A stretch of DNA of 64,000 nucleotides, from contig CAWDWM010000005.1 of the NCBI GenBank assembly GCA_963806015.1, positions 1-64,000 on the forward strand, in the 5' to 3' direction. Shown one piece after another: positions 48,981-57,026 of this stretch. The stretch's first letter is position 1. Every line of letters begins with the position of its first letter. This DNA is from JAOPZW01 sp963806015. Its GTDB lineage: Bacteria > Actinomycetota > Thermoleophilia > Solirubrobacterales > Solirubrobacteraceae. A program made the position numbers and the translations under genes. The notes below the pieces were generated by a model, which was given only the letters and a program-made list of their open reading frames with translations, ran no database searches and was not told the origin of the DNA.

Positions 48981-50624
48981 TTGACCGAGACGACCGACAC
49001 CTACCTGCTGTTGCGCGCCTTCGTCGACGAGCTGGCGCGCTGCGGCCTGGCCGGCGCGTGCACCTCGCCGGGCTCGCGCTCGACGCCGCTGGTGCTCACC
49101 CTGGCGCGCCAGGCGGGCCTGCCGACGTGGTCGCACGTCGACGAACGCGTCGCCGGCTTCTTCGCCCTCGGCGTGGCCAAGCAGAGCGGGCGGCCGGCCG
49201 CGGTGGCGTGCACGAGCGGCACGGCCGCCGCGCATTACCTGCCCGCGGTCATCGAGGCCCACGAGGCGCGGGTGCCGCTGCTCGTCCTCACCACCGATCG
49301 CCCGCCCGAGCTGCGCGCGATCGGCGCCGGGCAGACGATCGACCAGCTCAAGCTCTACGGGGACGCCGTCAAGTGGTTCTTCGAGGTCGGGACGCACGAG
49401 GCCACGGCCGACCGGCTGCGCTGGATCCGCCAGCTGGCCTTCCGCGCCTACCAGACGGCGGTGTCGGGGCGTCCGGGCGCCGTGCACCTGAACTTCGCGC
49501 TGCGCGAGCCGCTCGTGCTCGACGCGCCGCTGCCCGCGGCGAACGACGCGCCCCTTCCCCGCGCCCGGCGGACGCCGGCGCCGCCGGCGATCGACCTCGA
49601 CCCCGGCGAGCGCGCCGTGATCGTCGCGGGGCGCCACGAGCGCCACGACGGCCTCGCCGAGGCGCTGGTCACGGCCGCGGCGGCGCTCGGGACGCCGCTG
49701 CTGGCCGACCCGCTCTCGTGGGCGCGTCGCGGTCCGGCGGCCGTCGCGCACTACGACGAGCTGCTGCGCGACGCGGGCTTCGCCGCCGCCCATCGCCCCC
49801 AGACCGTCATCCGCGTCGGCGACCTGCCGACCTCCAAGCCGCTGCGCCAGTGGCTCGCCGCCCTCGACGCCCGCCAGGTGGCCTTCGACCCCGAGGCCGC
49901 CTGGCAGGACCCGGCGGCCGTCGTCAGCGAGGTCCTCGACGCGGACCCCGCCGCGTGGGCGCGTTCGCTCGCCGGACCACCGCGCCCGACCCCATGGCTG
50001 GAGGCGTGGCGCGCCGCCGACGCCTTGGCCGCGCAGGGCATCGCCGCGGCGCTGGGCGAGGCGATCAGCGAGCCGGGCGTGGCGCGCGCGCTGGCGGCGC
50101 TGGCGAGCGAGGTCACCGTCTTCACCGCGTCCTCGATGCCGGTGCGCGACGTGGAGGGCTTCTGGCCGGTGCGCGACGCGCCGCCGCGACTGCTGGCCCA
50201 CCGCGGCGCCAACGGCATCGACGGCACGCTCGCTGCGGCCTTCGGCGCCGCCGCCGCCGGCGCGCGCGTCGTCGTGCATCTCGGCGACGTCGCGCTCGCG
50301 CATGACCTCGGCGCCCTGCTGAGCGCCACGCGGCTGAAGCTCGCGCTCACCGTCGTGCTGGTCGACAACGCCGGCGGCGGGATCTTCGACTTCCTCCCGG
50401 TCGCCTCGCAGATCGATGCCTTCGAGGAGCACGTCGCCACGCCGACCGGGCTCGACGCCGAGCGGGTCGCCGCCCTCTTCGGCCTCACCTACGAGCGCGT
50501 GGACGACCTCGCCGCGATCCGCGAGGCCCCCGGTAGGCTGCTGCACGTCCGCACCGAGCGCGGCGAGAACGTCGCCTTGCATCGTCGCGTGCACGAGGCC
50601 GTCGCCGTCCGGCTCGCCAGCTAG
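48981..50624 (+). CDS. menD: SEPHCHC synthase
   Basis: Thiamine diphosphate enzyme joining isochorismate and 2-oxoglutarate. 547 residues. N-terminal domain ACTSPGSRSTPLVLTLARQA and SHVDERVAGFFALGVAK with the conserved Glu; middle TTDRPPELRAIGAGQTIDQL; C-terminal ThDP site VHLGDVALAHDLGALLSATR and VLVDNAGGGIFDFLPVA. TTG 48981 gives LTETTDTYLLLRAFVDEL, the normal MenD start. No promoter fits in the 12-nt gap to menH, so its promoter must lie within menH or be shared. Confidence 0.95.
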   Translation: MTETTDTYLLLRAFVDELARCGLAGACTSPGSRSTPLVLTLARQAGLPTWSHVDERVAGFFALGVAKQSGRPAAVACTSGTAAAHYLPAVIEAHEARVPLLVLTTDRPPELRAIGAGQTIDQLKLYGDAVKWFFEVGTHEATADRLRWIRQLAFRAYQTAVSGRPGAVHLNFALREPLVLDAPLPAANDAPLPRARRTPAPPAIDLDPGERAVIVAGRHERHDGLAEALVTAAAALGTPLLADPLSWARRGPAAVAHYDELLRDAGFAAAHRPQTVIRVGDLPTSKPLRQWLAALDARQVAFDPEAAWQDPAAVVSEVLDADPAAWARSLAGPPRPTPWLEAWRAADALAAQGIAAALGEAISEPGVARALAALASEVTVFTASSMPVRDVEGFWPVRDAPPRLLAHRGANGIDGTLAAAFGAAAAGARVVVHLGDVALAHDLGALLSATRLKLALTVVLVDNAGGGIFDFLPVASQIDAFEEHVATPTGLDAERVAALFGLTYERVDDLAAIREAPGRLLHVRTERGENVALHRRVHEAVAVRLAS

Positions 50625-50627
50625 CTT
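50622..50627 (+). promoter_or_regulatory. -10 element of the small gene after menD (leaderless type)
   Basis: TAGCTT, overlapping the menD stop codon and ending 9 nt before ATG 50637. Confidence 0.4.
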
Positions 50628-50636
50628 CGGGCGACC

Positions 50637-50888
50637 ATGAGCCAGACCACCCTCCTCCCGGCCCCGCCCGAGCCCATGTCACCGCGCCGCAGCTCCAAAG
50701 GCATCGCCCCCGGCGACATCGTCGAGGTCGACAAGAAGGGCCGGCGCTTCCACGCCCTGGTGGTCGAGCTCGAGCAGGGCGAGTCGGGGCGCTTCCAGCT
50801 CAGCGTGCGCCCGCTGGACTCGCGCATCTCCTACCGCCAGGCGACCGTCCGCGAGGTCGTGGCGGTCTGGCGGCGCGCCGGGCGCTAG
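50637..50888 (+). CDS. Small conserved-looking protein with SH3-like core
   Basis: 83 residues. A Pro-rich N-terminus (1-22) is followed by GIAPGDIVEVDKKGRRFHAL and LSVRPLDSRISYRQATVREV, short strands that look like a small beta-barrel such as SH3 or KOW. No family is recognised. It lies 12 nt after menD and its TAG shares a CTAG with the convergent methyltransferase stop. The steady GC3 and position support a real gene. Confidence 0.6.
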   Translation: MSQTTLLPAPPEPMSPRRSSKGIAPGDIVEVDKKGRRFHALVVELEQGESGRFQLSVRPLDSRISYRQATVREVVAVWRRAGR

Positions 50889-51765
50889 CCGCGCCGGCCC
50901 GAGGCGATCAGCGCCACGCCCGGGAGGTCGAGGCCACCCGACGCGGTCTCGTACTCGCGTACGGCTGCGCGGGCGCGCTTGCGCAACGCCTGCATCGCCG
51001 GGTCGGGCATCCCCGCGAGGATGGCTGACAGCGGACCGGCCAGCGCCGAGGTCCGCTCCCACCACTCGTCGAACGAGGCGCTGTGCAGCGGCACCGAGAG
51101 CTCGCCGACGCGCACGTCGGCCAGGCCGGCGCCCACCAGGAGGCGGTGCAGCTCGCCGGCGTCGCCGAGCGCGAACGGGCCGGGGATGCCGGGCGGCGGC
51201 ACCGGCGCCCCGGTGTGCGCGCTGACGACGTCCATGACGAGCCCGAGCCACGGGTTGCGCTCGCGGGGCCCCCACACCGCGAGCGCAACCCGGCCCCCCG
51301 GGCGCAACACGCGCCGGATCTCGCCGACGGCGCGGGCGGGCTCGAGCGCGAACATGAGGCCCTCCCGGCACAGCACGACGTCGTAGGCGGCGTCGGGCTC
51401 CTCGATGCGCTCGAGGTCCAGCCGCCGGAACGCGACGTTGCCCGCGCCCAGCGCGCTGGCCCGCGCAGGGGCGATCGCGTCATCTCCTCGACGACGTCGG
51501 TGAGCACCACCTCGCCGCTCGGCCCGACGCGCTGGGCCGCCGCGAGCCCCAGCCCGCCCGGCCCGCACGCGAGCTCGAGCACGCGGTCGCCGGCGCTCAC
51601 CTGCGCCAGCTCGAGCATCCGCTGGGCACTCTGCGCCCCGCGCGCGTCGGCGTACTCGGCGTGCTGCGACCAGCCCCCGGCGACCGACGTCCACATGCCG
51701 GCGAGCCGCGCGCGCAGCGCATCGCGCTCGTCCGACTGCTCGACCATCATCGTGCTGCTGCCCAT
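50885..51765 (-). CDS. SAM-dependent methyltransferase, one frameshift
   Basis: About 293 residues once one frame switch near 51483 is repaired. N-terminal part: WTSVAGGWSQHAEYADARGA, SAM motif I VLELACGPGGLGLAAAQRVG, VLTDVVEEM. After the shift: LGAGNVAFRRLDLERIEEPD, VVLCREGLMFALEPARAVGE, VLRPGGRVALAVWGPRERNP. It is similar throughout to the menE-linked enzyme at 41621-42460, including the VALAVW-(N)PW region, so the two look like paralogues. It is divergent from a TetR gene over an AT-rich 63-bp gap, which suggests control by that TetR. Second MenG candidate; substrate unproven. Confidence 0.8.
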
Positions 51766-51782
51766 GTCGACCCCCCACGGAT

Positions 51783-51828
51783 ATTAACTACATGTCACCT
51801 GTATTGAAGTTAGTAGTAGGGTAACGAA
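51783..51828. promoter_or_regulatory. AT-rich divergent promoter/operator of the methyltransferase and TetR genes
   Basis: The only strongly AT-rich stretch of its length near here. On the minus strand TTCAAT, a 16-nt spacer, TAATAT is a promoter candidate for the methyltransferase. Inverted matches include ACTAC/GTAGT and GTTA-N9-TAAC, fitting a TetR operator. Confidence 0.5.
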
Positions 51829-52506
51829 ATGGCTGAAGCTGTCAAGCCCACGCGCCGCTACGACTCCACGCGCCGCCGCGAGCAGGCGGCGGCGACGCGC
51901 CACGAGATCCTCGACGCGGCCCAGCGGCTGTTCGAGCGCGACGGCTATGTCGCGACGACGATGGCGGTCATCGCGGTCGAGGCGGGCGTCGCGCTGAAGA
52001 CGGTCTACCTCGCGTTCGACACCAAGGCCGGACTGCTGCGCGCGCTGTGGCATCTGCGTCTACGCGGCGACGAGGCCGACGTCCCGATCGCCGAGCGCCG
52101 GTGGTACCGCGACGTCATCGCCGAGCCCGACCCCGAGCGCCAGCTCCGCCTCGGCGCGCGCAACGCGCGGCTGGTCAAGGAGCGCGCCGCGAAGCTCATG
52201 CGCGTGATGCGGGACGCGGCCGGCACCGACGCGGACAGCGCCGCGCTGTGGCGTCGCATCCAGGATGACTTCCTCGCCAACCAGCGGGCGGTCGTCGACA
52301 CCATCGACGCCAAGGGGGCCCTCGCTCCCGGGCTCGACGCCGCGCGCGCCGCCGACATCCTCTGGACCCTGAATCACCCCGACGTCTGGCACCTGCTGGT
52401 CGGCGAGCGCGGCTGGACGCCGGAGGAGTGGGAGCAGTGGTTCGCGGACACCGCCTGCGCGCAGCTCCTCAGCCGGCCAGCACCGGCAGCAGCGCCTGCA
52501 GCTTGA
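51829..52506 (+). CDS. TetR-family transcriptional regulator
   Basis: 225 residues. N-terminal helix-turn-helix (~22-68): RHEILDAAQRLFERDGYVAT, TMAVIAVEAGVALKTVYLAF, with KTVYLAF as recognition helix. The C-terminal ligand domain (~75-210) is helical. Divergent from the methyltransferase, the likely target. The last 38 nt overlap the menF 3' end on the opposite strand. Ligand unknown. Confidence 0.92.
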   Translation: MAEAVKPTRRYDSTRRREQAAATRHEILDAAQRLFERDGYVATTMAVIAVEAGVALKTVYLAFDTKAGLLRALWHLRLRGDEADVPIAERRWYRDVIAEPDPERQLRLGARNARLVKERAAKLMRVMRDAAGTDADSAALWRRIQDDFLANQRAVVDTIDAKGALAPGLDAARAADILWTLNHPDVWHLLVGERGWTPEEWEQWFADTACAQLLSRPAPAAAPAA

Positions 52507-53890
52507 CCTCCGTCTCGGCCAGCTCGGCGGCCGGGTCGGAGTCGCCCATGACGCCGACGCCCGCGTAGCAGCGGGCGACCGCGCCCGCGAGCAGCGCACA
52601 GCGCAGCGCGACGCAGAACTCGCCGTCCTCGTTGGCGTCCGTCCAGCCCACCGGCCCGGCGTACCAGCCGCGATCAAGGCCCTCCAGCGCCGGGATGAGC
52701 GGCTCGGCGGCGGCGAACGGCTCGCCTCCGACCGCGGGCGTCGGGTGCAGCATCCCGGCGAGCTCGACGGCGCTGACCGGCCGCGCGAGCTGGGCGCGGA
52801 TCGGCGTGGCCAGGTGCTGGATGTTGGCCATCCGCGCCACGACGGGCTCCTCGGCCGCCGTCACCCACACGCTCACCGGGCGCAGGGCGCGGACGATGCG
52901 CCGCGTGACGATCGCCTGCTCCTCGCGGTCCTTGTCGGAGCGCATCAGCTGCTCGCCGAGGTGGTCGTCGACCGCCGGATCGGCGCTGCGGCGCGTCGAG
53001 CCCGCCAGCGCGAGGGTGCCCGCGCGCAGGCCGTCGCGGCGAACGAGCAGCTCGGGGCTGGCGGCGATGAACGCGCCCTCTCCGCGCCCGGCGCAGAAGG
53101 TGAAGCACGACGGGAACGCCTCGCGCAGGACGCCGAGCACCGCCGCCGGGTCGTGCGCGCGCGGCGCGAGGACCTGGACCTCGCGGGCGAGAACGATCTT
53201 GTCCAGCGCCCCGGCGCGGATGCGCTCGACCGCCCGCGCGACCGCGGACTCGTAGTGCTCGGGCGGCATCGCGCTGACCACGCGGTAGCGCCCCGTCGGG
53301 TCCGGATCGAGCAGCGGCAGCGGGGCGCTGGCCAGCGACGCGGAGCGCTGCACCAGCCGCTCGGCGACCGCGTCGGCGTCGTCGTCGGGAGCGACGACGG
53401 CGGCCAGCGTCAGGGTCACCTGCTCGCCGCGACGCGCGAGCGCCACCTCGGGGACGTGCAGCGACGCGGGCTCGAAGCCCGCCCAGTGCGGCGTGCTGCC
53501 GCCGTCGGGGGCGAAGGCGAAGCCGCCGACGGCCACCGGGCCGCGGTCGTCGGCCAGGGCATCCGCCAGCAGCGCGCGCCAGCGCGCGGCGACGCGCCCG
53601 AAGCGCCCTTCCCCGCGGTCGTCAAGCGCCGCGGTGCAGCCCACGGTGGCCAGCGCGAAGCGGTCGCGATCGGGATGCTCGAAGCAGAACCAGTCCTCGC
53701 CGGGTCGGCGCGAGGCGACGGCCACCGCGGTGGGGTCGACGCCCGGGCCCAGCGCGACCGTGATCGCGACCAGGCACTCGCCCGCGCGCCGGGCGCGGCG
53801 AACGCCCTCGGCGGCGCGCGCGTGCAGCCGGTCGTGGTCGCCGGCGCCGAGCAGCGGCCGGCCCGCGGCCTGCAGGAGCGCGGTGGGCAT
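52469..53890 (-). CDS. menF: Isochorismate synthase
   Basis: First committed step of menaquinone synthesis: chorismate to isochorismate, Mg-dependent. 473 residues. The C-terminal chorismate-binding core has KIVLAREVQV with the catalytic Lys, FIAASPELLVRRDG, LAGSTRRSADPAVDDHLGEQ, KDREEQAIVTRRIV, NIQHLATPI, MLHPTPAVGGEP and GWYAGPVGWTDANEDGEFCV. The LHPTPAVGG and YAGPVGW motifs fit isochorismate rather than anthranilate synthases. ATG 53890 has a -10 6 nt upstream. Confidence 0.94.
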   Translation of the reverse strand: MPTALLQAAGRPLLGAGDHDRLHARAAEGVRRARRAGECLVAITVALGPGVDPTAVAVASRRPGEDWFCFEHPDRDRFALATVGCTAALDDRGEGRFGRVAARWRALLADALADDRGPVAVGGFAFAPDGGSTPHWAGFEPASLHVPEVALARRGEQVTLTLAAVVAPDDDADAVAERLVQRSASLASAPLPLLDPDPTGRYRVVSAMPPEHYESAVARAVERIRAGALDKIVLAREVQVLAPRAHDPAAVLGVLREAFPSCFTFCAGRGEGAFIAASPELLVRRDGLRAGTLALAGSTRRSADPAVDDHLGEQLMRSDKDREEQAIVTRRIVRALRPVSVWVTAAEEPVVARMANIQHLATPIRAQLARPVSAVELAGMLHPTPAVGGEPFAAAEPLIPALEGLDRGWYAGPVGWTDANEDGEFCVALRCALLAGAVARCYAGVGVMGDSDPAAELAETEVKLQALLPVLAG

Positions 53891-53896
53891 GCCGGC

Positions 53897-53902
53897 AGTC
53901 TA
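53897..53902 (-). promoter_or_regulatory. menF -10 element (leaderless type)
   Basis: TAGACT on the minus strand, 6 nt before the menF ATG. Confidence 0.45.
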
Positions 53903-53957
53903 GGCACCCGAGCCGCGCGATCCCGCGACCGCGCGGCGCTACGATGGCCTGAGAGCC

Positions 53958-54419
53958 ATGGTCGTCCTGGGCATCGTGCTGTTGGCCATCGGCGCAGGTC
54001 TCCTGATCGCCGAAGCCCACCTGCCCACCTACGGAGCGCTGGGCCTCGCCGGCGTGGTCGCCCTCGCGGGCGGTGCCGCGCTGGCGGTCGACGGCGCGGG
54101 CGGCGGGACCCTGCTCGTCGTCGCCGTGGTCGTCCTCGTGGCGCTCGCCGCGCTCGCGCTCCTGGCGGTCATCGCGCGCGCCACGCTCATGGCCGGCCGC
54201 TCGCGGGTCAAGACCGGCGTCGAGGGCCTCGTCGGCCACGTCGGCGTGATGCGCAGCGCGCCGGCCCCGCTCGGCCAGGTCTTCATCGACGGCGCGCTGT
54301 GGCGGGCACGGCCCTGCCTGGAGGACGATCTCGTGGCCGGGGACCCGGTCGTCGTCGAGCGCGTCAACGGGCTCGTGCTCTCCGTGCGCCGCGCGGAGGA
54401 GTGGGAGATCGACCCATGA
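53958..54419 (+). CDS. NfeD-family membrane protein, short form
   Basis: 153 residues. Three hydrophobic stretches (1-20, ~25-45 and ~49-75) and a C-terminal OB-like domain (~82-150, GVEGLVGHVGVMRSAPAPLG, DDLVAGDPVVVERVNGLVLS). It lacks the N-terminal ClpP-like protease domain of long NfeD. The stop overlaps the SPFH gene start (ATGA). NfeD and SPFH/stomatin proteins form a widespread pair that organises membrane microdomains and membrane quality control. Confidence 0.9.
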   Translation: MVVLGIVLLAIGAGLLIAEAHLPTYGALGLAGVVALAGGAALAVDGAGGGTLLVVAVVVLVALAALALLAVIARATLMAGRSRVKTGVEGLVGHVGVMRSAPAPLGQVFIDGALWRARPCLEDDLVAGDPVVVERVNGLVLSVRRAEEWEIDP

Positions 54420-55327
54420 CCGCCGTCATCGTCGCGCTCCTCATCATCGTCGCGCTCGTGGCCGCCGCCGCCGGCGCCTCGGTCCGGATCCTGCGCGAGT
54501 ACGAGCGCGCCGTGGTGTTCCGCCTCGGCCGCCTCATCGGCGCCAAGGGGCCGGGCATCGTGCTGCTCGTCCCGCTCGTCGATCGCATGGTCCGCGTCGA
54601 TCTGCGCACCGTCACCTTCGAGATCCCGCCCCAGGACGTGATCACGCGCGACAACGTGCCGGCCAAGGTCAACGCGGTCGCCTACTTCCGCGTCCTGGAC
54701 CCTGTCAAGTCGGTCGTCGAGGTCGAGCGGATCCGCACCGCCACGTCGCAGATCGCGCAGACGACGCTGCGCTCGGTGCTCGGCAAGGCCGACCTCGACA
54801 CCCTCCTGGCCGAGCGCGAGACGCTCAACGAGAACCTCCAGCAGATCATCGACGAGCAGACCGAGCCCTGGGGCGTGAAGGTCACCACCGTGGAGATCAA
54901 GGACGTCGGGATCCCCCAGGGGATGCAGCGCGCCATGGCCCGTCAGGCCGAGGCCGAGCGCGAGCGCCGCGCCAAGGTCATCAACGCCGAGGGCGAGTTC
55001 CAGGCCTCCGAGCGCCTGTTCGACGCCGCCGAGGTCATGAGCGGCAACCCGGCGGCGCTGCAGCTGCGCTACCTGCAGACGCTGCTGGAGATCGGGACCA
55101 ACCAGAACTCGACGATCGTCCTCCCGGTGCCGATCGACCTCATCAAGCCGCTCATGCAGTCCTTCGAGGACGGCGCCGCGCGCCGTGACCGCGCCCGTGA
55201 GCGCGACCGGCTGCGCGCGGCCCAGGCCACGCCCGAGCTGGCCGGACACGAGGACGAGCTCCAGCTTCCAGACTCAGACGACACCCGCGATCTCCCGCGG
55301 GGAGAGGAAGACGACTCGACCGGGTAG
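54416..55327 (+). CDS. SPFH/stomatin-like protein (slipin type)
   Basis: 303 residues. One N-terminal membrane helix (2-22), then the SPFH domain: REYERAVVFRLGRLIGAKGP, VDLRTVTFEIPPQDVITRDN, VNAVAYFRVLDPVKSVVEVE, then a coiled coil (QRAMARQAEAERERRAKVIN, EFQASERLFDAAEVMSG) and a charged tail rich in Arg then Asp/Glu. It oligomerises at the membrane with the NfeD partner encoded just upstream. The order matches stomatin/slipin rather than HflC/HflK. Confidence 0.94.
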   Translation: MTAVIVALLIIVALVAAAAGASVRILREYERAVVFRLGRLIGAKGPGIVLLVPLVDRMVRVDLRTVTFEIPPQDVITRDNVPAKVNAVAYFRVLDPVKSVVEVERIRTATSQIAQTTLRSVLGKADLDTLLAERETLNENLQQIIDEQTEPWGVKVTTVEIKDVGIPQGMQRAMARQAEAERERRAKVINAEGEFQASERLFDAAEVMSGNPAALQLRYLQTLLEIGTNQNSTIVLPVPIDLIKPLMQSFEDGAARRDRARERDRLRAAQATPELAGHEDELQLPDSDDTRDLPRGEEDDSTG

Positions 55328-55337
55328 GCGGTATCCC

Positions 55338-55841
55338 ATGAAGCTCTTCGTCCTCGTCACGCGCCTGCTGCTCGGAGGGCTGTTCTTCGGTCACGGCGCC
55401 CAGAAGGTCTTCGGCTGGTTCGGGGGCTTCGGCCCTGACGGCACCGGCGGCTGGCTCGAATCGCTCGGCGTCAAGCCCGGAAAACAGCACGCGATGGCCG
55501 CGGGCGCCTCCGAGATGGGCGGCGGAGCGCTGCTCGCCGCCGGGCTCGCCACTCCCGCAGCCGCGGCGGCGATCACCGGCGTAATGGCGACCGCCATCCG
55601 CACCGTCCACCAGCCCAACGGCCCGTGGGTCACCGACAACGGCTGGGAGTACCCCGCCGTCATCATCGCCACCGTCCTGACCATCGCCCAGATCGGGCCC
55701 GGCTCGGTCTCGCTCGACGCCGCGCTGGGCACCGAGCACAGCGGCACCGGATGGGCGCTGGCCGCCCTGGCCGCCGGCGTGGGCGGCTCGGCCCTGCTGC
55801 TGCGCGACTGGGAGCGCCCGGCCCCCGCGCCCGAGAGCTGA
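55338..55841 (+). CDS. DoxX-family membrane protein
   Basis: 167 residues, four hydrophobic helices. TRLLLGGLFFGHGAQKVFGW, GGWLESLGV and MGGGALLAAGLATPAAAAAI are the DoxX pattern. Members are linked to respiratory or redox-stress complexes; the specific role is unknown. It follows the SPFH gene by 10 nt and ends 4 nt from the convergent LysE-family gene. Confidence 0.88.
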   Translation: MKLFVLVTRLLLGGLFFGHGAQKVFGWFGGFGPDGTGGWLESLGVKPGKQHAMAAGASEMGGGALLAAGLATPAAAAAITGVMATAIRTVHQPNGPWVTDNGWEYPAVIIATVLTIAQIGPGSVSLDAALGTEHSGTGWALAALAAGVGGSALLLRDWERPAPAPES

Positions 55842-55845
55842 CGCC

Positions 55846-56454
55846 TCAGCGCCGCTCGAAGGCCAGCCGCACGCCGAGGCCGACGAGCACGGCGCCGGTC
55901 ATCCGCTGCACGCGCGCGAGCCACGGGCCGTCGACGAAGGCGCGCCGCGCGCGGGCCACGAGGTAGGCCAGCGTCGAGTACCACACGAGGTCGAAGGCCA
56001 CGACCATCGCCGCCATCAGCAGCGCGCAGGGCAGCACGGGCGCGCCGGCGGGCACGAACTGCGGGAACAGCGCGACGAAGAAGACCGCGAGCTTCGGGTT
56101 GGCCACGCTGGTGAGCAGGCCGTCGCGCAGCGGAGCGCCGCGCGCCGGGGCCGGGACGGGCGCCGCGGGCTCGCGCCGGCCGCGCAGCGACTGCAGCCCC
56201 AGGATGACGAGCACCACCGCGCCGGCCAGCTTGACCGCGGTGAACGCCGCGGCCGACGTCGCCACCACCGCGGCGATGCCCATCGCCGCGAAACAACCCC
56301 ACGCCAGCACCCCGAGCGAGTTGCCGATCGTGGTCGCCAGCGCCCGGCGGCGCCCGCCGCTCACGGCGCTGCGCACGACCAGCGCGGTCGCCGCGCCCGG
56401 CGTGACGGTCAGCAGGGCCGCGACCGGCGCGAAGGCGACGAGGGCGCGCAGCAC
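55846..56454 (-). CDS. LysE/RhtB-family amino acid exporter
   Basis: 202 residues, about six helices. LLTVTPGAATALVVRSAVSG and LLTSVANPKLAVFFVALFPQ FV are the LysE/RhtB signatures. It starts 7 nt after ilvN, so it is likely co-transcribed with ilvBN. Export of a branched-chain or related amino acid is a reasonable guess from context only. Confidence 0.9.
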   Translation of the reverse strand: MLRALVAFAPVAALLTVTPGAATALVVRSAVSGGRRRALATTIGNSLGVLAWGCFAAMGIAAVVATSAAAFTAVKLAGAVVLVILGLQSLRGRREPAAPVPAPARGAPLRDGLLTSVANPKLAVFFVALFPQFVPAGAPVLPCALLMAAMVVAFDLVWYSTLAYLVARARRAFVDGPWLARVQRMTGAVLVGLGVRLAFERR

Positions 56455-56461
56455 GCGCCGC

Positions 56462-57022
56462 TCAGGTTTCGCCGCGGCCCCGAGAGATCGCGATCTCGCC
56501 CGTGCGCATCATCTCGATGAGCCCGAACGGGCGCGCCATCTTCTCGAACGCCTCGATCTTGTCGGTCGTGCCGGTGACCTCGACGATGATCGAGCGCTTG
56601 GTCACGTCGACGACGCGGCCGCGGAAGATCTCGCACACCTGCATGACCTCGGCGCGCTGGGCGCCGTCGGCGGCGATCTTGAACAGCGCGAGCTCGCGCG
56701 CGACGGTGTCGGCCGGCTCGAGGTCGCGGATCTTCAGGACGTTGATGAGCTTGTGCAGCTGCTTGGTGACCTGATCGATCGGATGCAGTGCCCCGTCGAC
56801 GGTGAGCGTGACGCGCGACAGGTGCTCATCGTCGGTCGGCCCCACCGTGAGGGTGTCGATGTTGAAGCCGCGCCGCGCGAAGAGCCCGGCGATGCGGGTG
56901 AGGACGCCCGGGCGGTTCTCGACGAGGATGGTGAGGACGTGCTTGCGCCCGGTGCGCATGCCGCCCGCGGCCTCGAGCTCCGCGAGGCTGAGCACCTCGT
57001 GCTTGGTTCCTGGCTCGCCCAT
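56462..57022 (-). CDS. ilvN: Acetolactate synthase small (regulatory) subunit
   Basis: 186 residues. ACT domain (~25-100): HVLTILVENRPGVLTRIAGL, FARRGFNIDTLTVGPTDDEH, then the ALS_ss_C domain. It confers valine feedback inhibition on IlvB. The N-terminus is about 22 residues longer than usual. It starts 4 nt after ilvB. Confidence 0.95.
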   Translation of the reverse strand: MGEPGTKHEVLSLAELEAAGGMRTGRKHVLTILVENRPGVLTRIAGLFARRGFNIDTLTVGPTDDEHLSRVTLTVDGALHPIDQVTKQLHKLINVLKIRDLEPADTVARELALFKIAADGAQRAEVMQVCEIFRGRVVDVTKRSIIVEVTGTTDKIEAFEKMARPFGLIEMMRTGEIAISRGRGET

Positions 57023-57026
57023 AGCG

